DNA from: Spisula solida | Taxonomy: Eukaryota; Mollusca; Bivalvia; Venerida; Mactridae | Direction: 5' to 3' | Assembly (NCBI GenBank): GCA_947247005.1 | Contig: OX365944.1 | Coordinates: 3,670,501-3,734,500 of the forward strand | Length of the DNA stretch: 64,000 nucleotides | In this document: positions 1-14,913 of the stretch, one piece after another | How positions within the stretch are numbered: the first letter of the stretch is position 1 | Layout of the letters: every line of letters starts with the position of its first letter | Translations under genes and position numbers: made by a program | Notes under the pieces: model-generated | The model's input: only the letters and a program-made list of their open reading frames with translations | Database searches by the model: none | What the model was told of the DNA's origin: nothing

Positions 1-3000
1 ACCATTGTGACACACAGTACCTACCATTGTGACACACAGTACTTACCAGTGCACATACAGTACCTACCATTGTGACACGCATTACCTACCATTGTGACAC
101 ACAGTACCTACCATTGTGACACATAGTACCTACCATTGTGACACACAGTACCTACCATTGCGACACACAAAACCTACCATTGTGACACGCATTACCTACC
201 AGTAAACACAAAGTACCTAACAGTAAAACACGCAGTACCTTCCAGTGAAAAACACATAACCTACCATTGTGACACACTGAACCTACCATTGTGACACACA
301 GTACCTACCATTGTGACACACAGTACCTACCATTGTGACACACAGTACCTACCAGTGCACACACAGTACCTACCATTGCGACACGCATTACCTACCATTG
401 TGGCACACAGTACCTACCATTGTGACACATAGTACCTACCATTGTGACACACAGTACCTACCATTGTGACACACAGTACCTACCAGTGCACACACAGTAC
501 CTACCATTGTGACACGCAGAACCTACCATGGTGACACGCAGATACGCAATACCTACCATTGTGACACGCAAAACCTACCATTGTGACACACAGTACCTAC
601 CATTGTGACACACAGTACCTACCATTGTGACACACAGTACCTACCAGTACACACACAGTACCTACCATTGTGACACGCATTACCTACCATTGTGTCACAC
701 AGTACCTACCATTGTGTTACACAGTACCTACCATTGTGACACACAGTACCTACCAGTGAAGCAAACAGTACCTACCATTGTGACACACAGTACCTACCAG
801 TGAAGCACACAGTACCTACCATTGTGACACACAGTACCTACCATTGTGTCACACAGTACCTACCATTGTGTTACACAGTACATACCATTGTGACACACAG
901 TACCTACCAGTGAAGCAAACAGTACCTACCATTGTGACACACAGTACCTACCATTGTGACACACACAGTACCTACCATTGTGACACACAGTACCTACAAT
1001 TGTGACACACAGTACCTACCATTGTGTCACACAGTACCTACCAATGAAGCACGCAGTACCTACCATTGTGTCACACAGTACCTACCAATGAAGCACACAG
1101 TACCTACCATTGTGTCACACAGTACCTACCAGTGCACACACAGTACCTACCATTGTGACACGCATAACCTACCATTGTGACACATAGTACCTACCAGTGA
1201 AACACGCAGAACCTACCATTGTGACACACAGTACCTACCATTGTGACACACACTACCTACCATTGGGACACACAGTACCTACCATTGCGACACACAAAAC
1301 CTACCATTGTGACACGCATTACCTACCAGTAAACACAAAGTACCTACCAGTAAAACACGCAGAACCTTCCAGTGAAAAACACATAACCTACCATTAAGAC
1401 ACACTGAATCTACCGTTGTGACACACAGCACTTACCATTGTGACACACAGTACCTACCATTGTGATACGCAATACCTACCATTGTGACACACAGTACCTA
1501 CCATTGCGACACACAGTACCTACCAGTAAACAACAGTACCTTCCATTGTGATACGCAATACCTACCATTGTGATACACAGTACCTACCAGTAAACACACA
1601 GTGCTTACCATTGTGATACGCAATACCTACCATTGTGACACACAGTACCTACCATTGTGAAACACAGTACCTACCATTGTGATACGCAATACCTACCATT
1701 GTGACACACAGTACCTACCAGTAAACAACAGTACCTACCATTGTGATACGCAATACCTACCATTGTGATACACAGTACCTACCAGTAAACACACAGTGCT
1801 TACCATTGTGATACGCAATACCTACCATTGTGACACGCAATACCTACCATTGTGACACACAGTACCTACCATTGTGACACACAGTACCTACCATTGTGAC
1901 ACACAGTACTTACCAGTGCACATACAGTACCTACCATTGTGACACGCATTACCTACCATTGTGACACACAGTACCTACCATTGTGACACATAGTACCTAC
2001 CATTGTGACACACAGTACCTACCATTGCGACACACAAAACCTACCATTGTGACACGCATTACCTACCAGTAAACACAAAGTACCTAACAGTAAAACACGC
2101 AGTACCTTCCAGTGAAAAACACATAACCTACCATTGTGACACACTGAACCTACCATTGTGACACACAGTACCTACCATTGTGACACACAGTACCTACCAT
2201 TGTGACACACAGTACCTACCAGTGCACACACAGTACCTACCATTGCGACACGCATTACCTACCATTGTGGCACACAGTACCTACCATTGTGACACATAGT
2301 ACCTACCATTGTGACACACAGTACCTACCATTGTGACACACAGTACCTACCAGTGCACACACAGTACCTACCATTGTGACACGCAGAACCTACCATGGTG
2401 ACACGCAGATACGCAATACCTACCATTGTGACACGCAAAACCTACCATTGTGACACACAGTACCTACCATTGTGACACACAGTACCTACCATTGTGACAC
2501 ACAGTACCTACCAGTACACACACAGTACCTACCATTGTGACACGCATTACCTACCATTGTGACACACAGCACCTACCATTGTGACACATAGTACCTACCA
2601 GTGAAACACGCAGTACCTACCATTGTGACACGAAGAACCTACCATTGTGTCACATAGTACCTACCAGTGAAACACGCAGTACCTACCATTGTTACACACA
2701 GTACCTACCAGTGCACACACAGTACCTACCATTGTGACACGCAGAACCTACCATTGTGACACATAGTACCTACCAGTGAAACACGCAGTACCTACCATTG
2801 TGACACACAGTAACTACCATTGTGACACACAGTAACTACCATTGTGACACACAGTACCTACCATTGCGACACACAAAACCTACCATTGTGACACGCATTA
2901 CCTACCAGTAAACACAAAGTACCTACGAGTAAAACACGCAGAACCTTCCAGTGAAAAACACATAACCTACCATTGTGACACACTGAACCTACCATTGTGA

Positions 3001-6000
3001 CACACAGTACCTACCAGTGCACACACAGAACCTACCATTGTGACACGCAGAACCTACCATTGTGACACGCAGATACGCAATACCTACCATTGTGACACGC
3101 AATACCTACCATTGTGACACACAGTACCTACCATTGTGACACACAGTACCTACCATTGTGACACACAGTACCTACCAGTGCACACACAGTACCTACCATT
3201 GTGACACGCATTACCTACCATTGTGACACACAGTACCTACCATTGTGACACATAGTACCTACCAGTGAAACACGCAGTACCTACCATTGTGACATGCATT
3301 ACCTACCATTGTGACATACAGTACCTACCATTGTGACACATAGTACGTACAAGTGAAACACACAGTACCTACCATTGTGACACGCAGAACCTACCATTGT
3401 GACACACGGTACCTATCATTGTGTTACACAGTACCTACCATTGTGACACACAGTACCTACCAGTGAAGCACACAGTACCTACCATTGTGACACACAGTAC
3501 CTACCATTGTGTCACACAGTACCTACCATTGTGTTACACAGTACCTACCATTGTGACACACATTACCTACCATTGTGTCACACAGTACTTACCATTGTGA
3601 CACACAGTACCTACCATTGTGACACACAGTACCTACCATTGTGTCACACAGTACCTACCATTGTGTTACACAGTACCTACCATTGTGACACACAGTACCT
3701 ACCAGTGAAGCAAACAGTACCTACCATTGTGATACACAGTACCTACCATTGTGTCACACAGTACCTACCAATGAAGCACGCAGTACCTACCATTGTGTCA
3801 CACAGTACCTACCAGTGAAGCACACAGTACCTACCATTGTGTCACACAGTACCTACCAGTGCACACACAGTACCTACCATTGTGACACGCATAACCTACC
3901 ATTGTGACACATAGTACCTACCAGTGAAACACGCAGAACCTACCATTGTGACACACAGTACCTACCATTGTGACACACACTACCTACCATTGGGACACAC
4001 AGTACCTACCATTGCGACACACAAAACCTACCATTGTGACACGCATTACCTACCATTAAACACAAAGTACCTACCAGTAAAACACGCAGAACCTTCCAGT
4101 GAAAAACACATAACCTACCATTAAGACACACTGAATCTACCGTTGTGACACACAGTACTTACCATTGTGACACACAGTACCTACTATTGTGATACGCAAT
4201 ACCTACCATTGTGACACACAGTACCTACCATTGTGACACACAGTACCTACCAGTAAACAACAGTACCTTCCATTGTGATACGCAATACCTACCATTGTGA
4301 TACACAGTACCTACCAGTAAACACACAGTGCTTACCATTGTGATACGCAATACCTACCATTGTGACACACAGTACCTACCATTGTGAAACACAGTACCTA
4401 CCATTGTGATACGCAATACCTACCATTGTGACACACAGTACCTACCAGTAAACAACAGTACCTACCATTGTGATACGCAATACCTACCATTGTGACACAC
4501 AGTACCTACCATTGTGACACACAGTACCTACCAGTGCACATACAGTACCTACCATTGTGACACGCATTACCTACCATTGTGACACACAGTACCTACCATT
4601 GTGACACATAGTACCTGCCATTGTGACACACAGTACCTACCATTGCGACACACAAAACCTACCATTGTGACACGCATTACCTACCAGTAAACACAAAGTA
4701 CCTACCAGTAAAACACGCAGAAGCTTCCAGTGAAAAACACATAACCTACCATTGTGACACACTGAACCTACCATTGTGACACACAGTACCTACCATTGTG
4801 ACACACAGTACCTACCATTGTGACACACAGTACTTACCAGTGCACACACAGAACCTACCATTGTGACACGCATTACCTACCATTGTGACACACAGTACCT
4901 ACCATTGTGACTCATAGTACATACCATTGTGACACACAGTACCTACCATTGTGACACACAGTACCTACCAGTGCACACACAGTACCTACCATTGTGACAC
5001 GCAGAACCTACCATTGTGGCATGCAGATACGCAATACCTACCATTGTGACACGCAATACCTACCATTGTGACACACAGTACCTACCATTGTGACACACAG
5101 TACCTACCATTGTGACACACAGTACCTACCACTACACACACAGTACCTACCATTGTGACACGCATTACCTACCATTGTGACACACAGTACCTACCATTGT
5201 GACACATAGTACCTACCAGTGAAACACGCAGTACCTACCATTGTGACATGCATTACCTACCATTGTGACACACAGTACCTACCATTGTGACACATAGTAC
5301 CTACCAGTGAAACACACAGTACCTACCATTGTGACACGCAGAACCTACCATTGTGACACACAGTACCTACCATTGTGACACATAGTACCTACCAGTGAAA
5401 CACACAGTACCTACCATTGTGACACGCAGAACCTACCATTGTGACACACAGTACCTACCAGTGCATACACAGTACCTACCATTGTGACACGCATAACCTA
5501 CCATTGTGACACATAGTACCTACCATTGAAACACGCAGTACCTACCATTGTGACACACAGTACCTACCATTGTGACACACAGTAACTACCGTTGTGACAC
5601 ACAGTACCTACCATTGTGACACATAGTAACTACCGTTGTGACACACAGTACCTACCATTGCGACACACAAAACCTACCATTGCGACACGCATTACCTACC
5701 AGTAAACACAAAGTACCTACCAGTAAAACACGCAGAACCTTCCAGTGAAAAACACATAACCTACCATTGTGACACACTGAACCTACCATTGTGACACACA
5801 GTACCGTCCATTTTGACACACACAGTACCTACCATTGAAGCACGCAGTACCTACCATTGTGACACACACAGTACCTACCATTGTGACACACAGTACCTAC
5901 CATTGTGACACACAGTACCTATCATTGTGTTACACAGTACCTACCATTGTGACACACAGTACCTACCAGTGAAGCACACAGTACCTACCATTGTGACACA

Positions 6001-6703
6001 CAGTACCTACCATTGTGTCACACAGTACCTACCATTGTGTTACACAGTACCTACCATTGTGACACACAGTACCTACCAGTGAAGCAAACAGTACCTACCA
6101 TTGTGACACATAGTACCTACCATTGTGACACACACAGTACCTACCATTGTGACACACAGTACCTACAATTGTGACACACAGTACCTACCATTGTGTCACA
6201 CAGTACCTACCAGTGAAGCACACAGTACCTACCATTGTGTCACACAGTACCTACCAGTGAAGCACACCGTACCTACCATTGTGATACACAGTACCTACCA
6301 TTGTGTCACACAGTACCTACCAATGAAGCACGCAGTACCTACCATTGTGTCACACAGTACCTACCAATGAAGCACACAGTACCTACCATTGTGTCACACA
6401 GTACATACCAATGAAGCACGCAGTACCTACCATTGTGTCACACAGTACCTACCATTGTGTCACACAGTACCTACCAATGAAACACACAGTACCTACCAGT
6501 GAAGCACACAGTACCTACCATTGTGTCACACAGTTCCTACCAATGAAGCACGCAGTAGCTACCATTGTGTCACACAGTACCTACCATTGTGTCACACAGT
6601 ACCTACCAATGAAACACACAGTACCTACCAGTGAAGCACACAGTACCTACCAATGAAACACACAGTACCTACCAGTGAAGCACACAGTACCTACCAGTGA
6701 AGT
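1..6703. repeat. 22-bp minisatellite/satellite array
   Basis: The whole stretch is built of a 22-bp unit (ACCTACCATTGTGACACACA plus GT) with recurring variants: GTGAAGC- and GTGCACA-containing units of 21-22 bp, and GATACGC units. It begins before the window. The unit has no stop codon in one frame, so open frames of 66-103 codons with TYHC/QYLP repeats arise all along it; their reading follows the repeat rather than a protein. The plus strand is poor in G and rich in A and C. Blocks of several hundred bases recur nearly unchanged inside the array (see findings). No function is implied. Confidence 0.97.
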
Positions 6704-6749
6704 ACTGGAGTAAATAAGCTTCGAGAGGCATCGGGAGCAGCCTCAGACA

Positions 6750-7692
6750 GGGAAACTTAGATTAAGGCAACGCTTAATGCAGCAACTCAGATTATTTAAA
6801 GCAACATCAAGTTCAACACCTCAAATTAATGCAACTTCAAGTACAATAATGCAAATTAAAGTACCTTCCAGTACAATAACTCAATTTAAAGCAACATTAA
6901 GTAAAATTAGTCAAATTTAAGCAACTTCAAGTTCAAATACCTCAAATTTATACAATTGCAAGCACAGCAACACAGATTAAAGCAACTTCAAGGACAATAC
7001 TTCAAATTAAAACAACTTCAAGTACGTAAAACAACACTTTTTTTAAAGTAAAACTACTCCTATTAAGCAAAATAACTATGATTAAAGCAACGTAAAGTAC
7101 AGCACCTCAAATTGAAGCAAAGTCAGCTACACTAAGTCAAATTTAAACAGCCTCAAGTACAGAACCTCAGATAAAAGCAACGTCAAGTACAGAACCTCAG
7201 ATAAAAGCAACGTCAAGTACAGAAACTCAGGTTAAAGCAACGTCAAGTACAACCATTCAAATTAAAGCAACTCCAAGTAAATCAATTTAAATAAAAGCAA
7301 AAAGTATCGTAAAGTAGAACAATAAAATTCAAATTAAACAAATTAAAGTACAATAACTTAGATTATAGCAGCGTCAATTACAACACCCAAATTAAATTAA
7401 AGTACAATAACTTAGATTATAGCAGCGTCAATTACAACACCTCAAATTAAATCAAATTAAAGTACAATAATTTAGATTAAAGCAGCGTCAATTACAACAC
7501 CTCAAATTAAAGTACAATAACGCATATTATAGCAACGTCAATTACAACACCTCAAATCAAATCAAATTAAAGTACAATAACTCAGATTATAGCAGCGTCA
7601 ATTACAACACCTCGAATTAAATTAAAATACATTAACTCAGATTATAGCAGCGTCAATAACAACACCTCAAATTAAAGCAATGTAAAGTACAT
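6750..7692. repeat. AT-rich degenerate tandem repeats, 30-bp and 50-60-bp periods
   Basis: Follows the 22-bp array after a short junction. The first part has loose 30-bp repeats around AAAGCAACGTCAAGTACAG; from about 7340 to 7692 a longer unit of 50-60 bp repeats (AGTACAATAACTTAGATTAT, then AGCAGCGTCAATTACAACAC, then CTCAAATTAA). Units are diverged and vary in length. The shared words (GCAACGTCAAGTACA, CTCAAATTAA) suggest both parts derive from one ancestral unit. Confidence 0.85.
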
Positions 7693-9287
7693 TAACTCTC
7701 TTTAATGTAGGAGAACAGCAGACGACTTGATCAAGTGATATAATGATAAATAGTTATCATCCTTACCATCCCTGATCCCTTCATTAACTCTCGCATATAA
7801 TCCTCTCATTGTGAATAAATATCAACTAGAAAAAATGTAATCAGATTTTCTCATTTAAATACAAACAGAATAATGTTAATTATATAATACAATAGATGTG
7901 AGTCTAACCTTTGTGTATCTTCACGGTACAGATTGGCCCGTACCACAGAAACAAACATCGTAATGGAGACGAATATTAATTAACTGCTCAGGCGATTTGT
8001 CGCTTGTAAATATTAGTTCTACCCTACAAACGATAACTTAATAAGTTCTATTGTGATACTGTAGCATTATACCGTGAAATATTGTAAATATGTAGTTAAT
8101 TCAATAGAATCAGTTACATTCATTGTGTTATGTTCTGGAATACCTAATCTACCTTTTCCACAGACGAGAGGTCACAAGATTTTCTTGTCTTACGGTTTTG
8201 CTGACCAATACGCTTCAAGTAGGAAATAAATATATTTTGCGACGTAAGATTAGTAAATAACAAAAGAATTGAAAAGTGTGTAATTATTATTGGTACAAAT
8301 GTTACTAAATTATTCTAAATGTCGCTTCTGGAGGCCTCGGTGTATTTTCGTACTGTCGAAAACTTAATTAAATTATATAAACATTTGCGTTATTTACTTG
8401 TAAATGGCATTACTGGCAAGTTTCTGCGTCTTACATTGTACTTAACAAACTTATAGAGTATCGTCGAGGTATGAAAGAGTGTGTTACCTATTAGCTAATA
8501 GTCGTTCTGTTCTTCAATCCGTTTTTGTTATCAGCTCAGTTTTGAAAAGCCAACAATTCATACCGGGTTGAAATTACAGTAGTAAAAAAGAAGCAATTTT
8601 AGTAGTGTCGAAATTGAATAATGTTTGTTTGCCAATTTCACTCGCCGTGGGCATTTTGTACTGTCGGTGTGTTCACAAAGGTTTCAGAGCTTGATAAGTA
8701 ACACTACACTCCGTCTCGTCTTTGTCGTTTGAACGAATAAAAATATACAAAGTCATATACATTCTATATAATCATTGCTGGAGGACATCACTCGATATAC
8801 TGTTCACTACTTCACACACCAACATTATTTAGATATGCATTTACTGCGGAAATCGTGGTTTTCAGCTACTGTATATATTTTAAGGGTTTGTTGTCAGAAA
8901 ATAGGCATTGAATACATTGTATTTACAATGTAGCCCTGCACCTATCTATATCCTACACCTAAACAAAGTTATTTGTGCAATAAATAAGGTAAATAAACGA
9001 ATTAACGATCAATATTGATGTATTACGGAACTTTTTTATTATTTCTAGACGGTTTAGGAGTTATTGCATAAGGTGATTTATTTACAAATGTACTTATAAC
9101 ATTGAACTCACTTGAACCTTGACTTCACTGAGGAACTGAAAAGCTTTACATGGGCTATAAACGTTCATCTAGAACATTGTTATAAAATATATTTTTGAGG
9201 AAGACACAGTTACATTGAAAAACATATAATTGCACATCGTTTAACGTGTAATTCTCCAATTCCTGAAGAGTCACAAATTAGAAATAA
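7693..9287. other. AT-rich non-repetitive spacer, nothing recognised
   Basis: AT-rich sequence without a long open frame, tRNA-like fold or clear repeat. I see no exon with convincing splice sites or protein similarity here. Confidence 0.6.
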
Positions 9288-9913
9288 TTTGATATTACAC
9301 ACACATACTTTCACACACATCCCCATGTACCCCCATACGCACGCACATACGTACCCAACACACGCACGTACATACGTACCCCACACACGCACGTACATAC
9401 GCACCCCACATGCACGCACATACGTACCCCCACATGCACGTACATACGCACCCCCACATGCACGCACATACGTACCCCCACATGCACGCACATACGTACC
9501 CCCACATGCACGCACATACGTACCCCACATATACGCACGTACACCCTCACGCATGCACCTACGACCCCTTCAAGCACGTACCTACGTACCCTACCACACG
9601 CACACACCCACGTACCCCAAAAACGCACATAAGTACCCCCACACGTACCCGAACACACACACACGCCCCTACGTACTCCCCCACACCCATACACACACAC
9701 ACACCAACCCATCCGCACACACTCACATCCATACACACACGCACCAACCCACGTACCCCACAAATACGCACGCACCTACGTACCCAGACACACGCACGCA
9801 CCTACCCACCCCACGTACCTCTCCCCACACACACGCAACTTCGTACCCAGACACACGCACGCACCTACCCACCCCACGTATCACCCACATGCACGCACCT
9901 ACGTACCCACATA
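9288..9913. repeat. 24-bp minisatellite of alternating purine/pyrimidine character
   Basis: The best-preserved part (about 9410-9530) repeats a 24-bp unit, ACATACGTACCCCCACATGC plus ACGC. Flanking parts are looser mixtures of CACACGCAC, GTACATACGTAC and CCCAC. Because 24 is a multiple of three and stops are absent, several frames on both strands stay open (up to 223 codons, rich in HTHT or VRAC repeats). These are artefacts of the repeat. Long runs alternate purine and pyrimidine, a composition prone to Z-DNA. Confidence 0.95.
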
Positions 9914-11412
9914 ATATTTCGGCTACCGTAGCGAACTATAATTATCTAATGCGTATATAACAGGATGTGTCACTATCGTGGAAACACACGCATCCCACAC
10001 TAAATGATATCGCTTGATCAAGGCGTTGCACGAGTATTTGTTCCAATCATGTTCCTTTTAAAGAACACTTTTTAAAAACGTAGTCTCGCAAAAACAGACA
10101 GTGCTGGAGATACCATCCATAGTCCTGACAGTCCCTGTGGAATTGTGTTTAGTTAAATGTGAAGTCAAAACGGTGTTATTTTTCCAAAACATATTATAAT
10201 ACTAGTCGAAGGAATAGATAGGCCCCAACTTAGATCTGAATTCGAAAAAAAAACAAGAAGATTCACGAGCATGGCCAACGGTAAAATCGTCATTCCAGGT
10301 GAACTTGAAGTTACATGTTTCGATTGTTTCCTACTTTCAGTTGCGAATGATGTATACCGTGTGCTTTATCGAGTTGATCTCAGGGCTGCAAGTCAATAAT
10401 AATGGGCGGGCAAACTCTTTGGACCAGGATACTGTTTGATCAAAGCACTTACGAAATTCGTAAACTTACGATCAAATTTAAGTTCTTCATAATTTGTTTA
10501 CTGTTATAAAGTGTGGTAAATGGAGTTGCAAAACTAATACTGATTCAGTTAATGAACTCATACAAAACATGTCCGTGACCAATTTGCAGTTGTTAGATAA
10601 TCATAAAGAATTTAATTTTGAGCTTAACTTTAAGTTTTTCGTAAGTGCTTTGTCAAGAGAAACGCAAAGTTTCTTGTACCGAATAAGAAGCGTCCATGTG
10701 CAGCAAAATGTCTGAATATTGCACTATATTTGAATATCTAACTTGTATTGGATATTGTCATCGACGTATATCTAAGAGTACGTGAGCACTTTCGTAGGTC
10801 ACAAGTCAATATATTTGCTAGATTGCCAATCTCTGTTCATCTCCTTTATGTAAATTTGTCGCCGTATTAGAATATCCGAGTTCTTGTTGAACAGTAGACA
10901 CGAGGATACAGTCGGGCTTAAATCATAATACAGACATACTAATCTCGAACTAACGGGGATGAGACATAGCCAACCGGATCAGGGAGAATACTAGTAAATG
11001 AATGACTGTAGTCACATTCAGGAGAGAAAGTCGTATTAACTGAAGTTTTACAGTTGTGTTAATATGCAGTTCGAATATTGAGAATGCAGTTCAAACTAGT
11101 CTTGAATGGGTCTTGCACATGTCTGGTATTGCTGCATTCATAATACGAGCAGTATGAGTCAAATGTCCCTTAGTATCAGTGAAATACATGAGGAATCCGA
11201 AATTCTTTTTTAAGTCTCACCAAATACTCGTAAGATTGTTTAAAGTACAATCAATATACTTCAAATACTGTACGATATTTCCTAACTTCTATTTCCATCT
11301 CCAACATTTGGAGCATTTGGAGTGGGTACAAAAATGGATCAGAATGTTGCCAGAATTTACCCAGAATGTTCAGAATGCACTTCTGTTAAGTAATGTACGT
11401 TCCAACAACATT
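9914..11412. other. Spacer, nothing recognised
   Basis: AT-rich single-copy-looking DNA between two tandem arrays. Two short open frames (10494-10715 and 11179-11427) have no recognisable domain, and the second runs into the 56-bp array. I do not call a gene. Confidence 0.6.
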
Positions 11413-12870
11413 CCGACTGGTGTATAGCGACGTCACTGAATGACAGTTAACAAGGTATATCACGACGTGTGACTGGTGTATAGCGACGTCACTGAATGAC
11501 AGTTAACAAGGTATATCACGACGTGTGACTGGCGTATAGCGACGTCACTGAATGACAATTTACCAGGTATATCACGACGTGTGACTGGTGTATAGTGACA
11601 TCACGAATAGACAGTCTACAAGGAATATGACGACGTGTGACTGGTGTATAGTGACATCACGGATAGACAGTCTAAAAGGAATATCACGACGTGTGACTGG
11701 TGTATAGTGACATCACGGATAGACAGTCTACAAGGAATATCACGATGTGTGACTGGTGTATAGTGACATCACGGATAGACAGTCACAAGGAATATCACGA
11801 CGTGTGACTGGTGTATAGTGACATCACGGATAGACAGTCTACAAGGTATATCACGACGTGTGACTGGTGTATAGTGACATCACGGATAGACAGTCTACAA
11901 GGAATATCACGACGTGTGACTGGTGTATAGTGACATCTAGAATAGACAGTCTATAAGATATATCACGACGTGTGACTGGTGTATAGTGACATCACGAATA
12001 GACAGTCTACAAGGAATATCACGACGGGTGACTGGTGTATAGTGACATCACGAATAGACAGTCTACAAGGTATATCACGACGTGTGACTGGTGTATAGCG
12101 ACGTCACTGAATGACAATTTACCAGGTATATCACGACGTGTGACTGGTGTATAGCGACGTCACTGAATGACAATTTACCAGGTATATCACGACGTGTGAC
12201 TGGTGTATAGTGACATCACGAATAGACAGTCTACAAGGAATATGACGACGTGTGACTGGTGTATAGTGACATCACGGATAGACAGTCTAAAAGGAATATC
12301 ACGACATGTGACTGGTGTATAGTGACATCACGGATAGACAGTCTACAAGGAATATCACGACGTGTGACTGGTGTATAGTGACATCACGGATAGACAGTCT
12401 ACAAGGTATATCACGACGTGTGACTGGTGTATAGTGACATCACGGATAGACAGTCTACAAGGAATATCACGACGTGTGACTGGTGTATAGCGACGTCACT
12501 GAATGACAATTTACCAGGTATATCACGACGTGTGACTGGTGTATAGTGACATCACGAATAGACAGTCTACAAGGAATATGACGACGTGTGACTGGTGTAT
12601 AGTGACCTCACGGATAGACAGTCTAAAAGGAATATCACGACGTGTGACTGGTGTATAGTGACATCACGGATAGACAGTCTACAAGGAATATCACGACGTG
12701 TGACTGGTGTATAGTGACATCACGGATAGACAGTCTACAAGGTATATCACGACGTGTGACTGGTGTATAGTGACATCACGGATAGACAGTCTACAAGGAA
12801 TGGATGGAACATTCCGCTTCCCGACATGTGATTGGTGTATAGTCAAGTCCCTAAATGACAGTTAACAAGG
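11413..12870. repeat. 56-bp tandem array, about 25 units
   Basis: The unit is 56 bp, starting GTGTGACTGGTGTATAGTGA and ending AATATCACGAC. There are two sub-variants: one with GCGACGTCACTGAATGACA, the other with GTGACATCACGGATAGACAG. The order of variants repeats in blocks: a unit with the private GGAATATGACGACG change occurs near 11621, 12236 and 12572, the last two exactly 336 bp (six units) apart. The final units (12800-12870) are degenerate. Confidence 0.96.
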
Positions 12871-12985
12871 AAATAGCTGAGACATAGACGTTGAACAGAA
12901 AACTCTACTTGGTATTATTACACACGTGTGTTACTGAATAGTAAGGGTGAAGACGGATACACACTGAAGGCGTCGGATTTCAACA

Positions 12986-14913
12986 GCATGTAGCGACGAC
13001 ACATACAGCAGAATGGTGTTGTCATGGCTGCATGACGCGACGACATATACAACAATGGTGTTATCATGGTTGCATGTAGCGACGACATATACAGAAGAAT
13101 GGTGTTGTCATGGTTGCATGAAGCGGCGACGACATATACAGCAGAATGGTGTTGTCATGGCTGCATGACGCGACGACATATACAGCAGAATGGTGTTATC
13201 ATGGTTGCATGTAGCGACGACATATACAGCATAATGGTGTTGTCATGGTTGCATGAAGCGGCGACGACATATACAGCAGAATGGTGTTGTCATGGCTGCA
13301 TGACGCGACGACATATACAGCAGAATGGTGTTGTCATGGCTGCATGACGCGACGACATATACAGAAGAATGGTGTTGTCATGGTTGCATGTAGCGACGAC
13401 GACATATACAGCAGAATGGTGTTGTCATGGTTGCATGAAGCGGCGACGACATATACAGCAGAATGGTGTTGTCATGGTTGCATGAAGCGGCGACGACATA
13501 TACAGCAGAATGGTGTTGTCATGGCGGCATGACGCGACGACATATACAGCAGAATGGTGTTGTCATTGCTGCATGACGCGACGACATATACAGCAGAATG
13601 GTGTTGTCATGGCTGCATGACGCGACGACATATACAGCAGAATGGTGTTGTCATGGCTGCATGTAGCGACGACATATACAGCAGAATGGTGTTGTCATGG
13701 CTGCATGACGCGACGACATATACAGCAGAATGGTGTTGTCATGGCTGCATGACACGACGACATATACAGCAGAATGGTGTTGTCATGGCTGCATGACGCG
13801 ACGACATATACAGCAGAATGGTGTTGTCATGGCTGCATGTAGCGACGACATATACAGCAGAATGGTGTTGTCATTGCTGCGTGTAGCGACGATATATACA
13901 GCAGAATGGTGTTGTCATGGCTGCATGTAGCGACGATATATACAGCAGAATGGTGTTATCATGGCTGCATGACGCGACGACATATGCAGCAGAATGGTGT
14001 TATCATGGCTGCATGTCGCGACGACATATACAGTAGAATTGTGTTGTCATGGCTGCATGAAGCGACAACATATACAGCAGAATGGTGTTGTCGTGGTTGC
14101 ATCAAGCGACGACATATACAGCAGAATGGTGTTGTCGTGGTTGCGTGTAGCGACGACATATACAGTAGAATTGTGTTGTCATGGCTGCATGAAGCGACGA
14201 CATATACAGCAGAATGGTGTTGTCGTGGTTGCATGAAACGACGACATATGTAGCGACGACAAATACTGTAGAATTGTGTTATCATGGCTGCGTGTAGCGA
14301 GGACTAATACAGTAGAATTGTGTTATCATAACTGCGTGTAGCGACGACATATACAGTAGAATGGTTTTATCATTACTGCATGTAGCGACGACAAATACAG
14401 TAGAATTGTGTTATCATGGCTGCGTGTAGCGACGACAAATACAGTAGAATTGTGGTATCATGACTGCGTGTAGCGGCGACAAATACAGTAGAATTGTGTT
14501 ATCATGGCTGCGTGTAGCGACGACAAATACAGTAGAATTGTGTTATCATGGCTGCGTTAAGCGAGGACAAATACAGTACAATTGTGTTATCTTGGCTGTG
14601 TTATAGCGACGACATATACAGTAGAATTGTGTTATCATGGCTGCGTGTAGCGAGGACATATACAGTAGAATTGTGTTATCATGGCTGCGTGTAGCGAGGA
14701 CAAATACAGTAGAATTGTGTTATCATGGCTGCGTGTAGCGACGACAAATACAGTAGAATTGTGTTATCATGGCTGCGTGTAGCGACGACAAATACAGAAA
14801 TAAGGTGTTATCATGGCTGCGTGTAGCGACGACAAATACAGAAATAAGGTGTTATCATGGCTGCGTGTAGCGACGAAATATACAGTAGAATGGTGTTATC
14901 ATGACTGCGCGAT
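12986..14913. repeat. 44-bp tandem array with two subfamilies
   Basis: The unit is 44 bp: GCGACGACATATACAGCAGA, then ATGGTGTTGTCATGGCTGCA, then TGAC. Up to about 14250 most units carry CAGCAGAATGG and GTTGTCATGG; after that the array switches to units with CAGTAGAATTG, GTTATCATGG and CTGCGTGTA. Some units carry an extra CGA or GAA triplet. Open frames of 66-115 codons on both strands are by-products of the unit. About 190 bp of poorly repeated sequence separates it from the 56-bp array. Confidence 0.96.

Noticed and set aside
1..6703. CRISPR-like regular repeats
   Set aside because: The repeats are contiguous 22-bp units without unique spacers, in a eukaryotic setting.
9289..9960. 223-codon histidine/threonine/proline-rich frame
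   Set aside because: Produced by the 24-bp array; several frames on both strands are open over the same bases.
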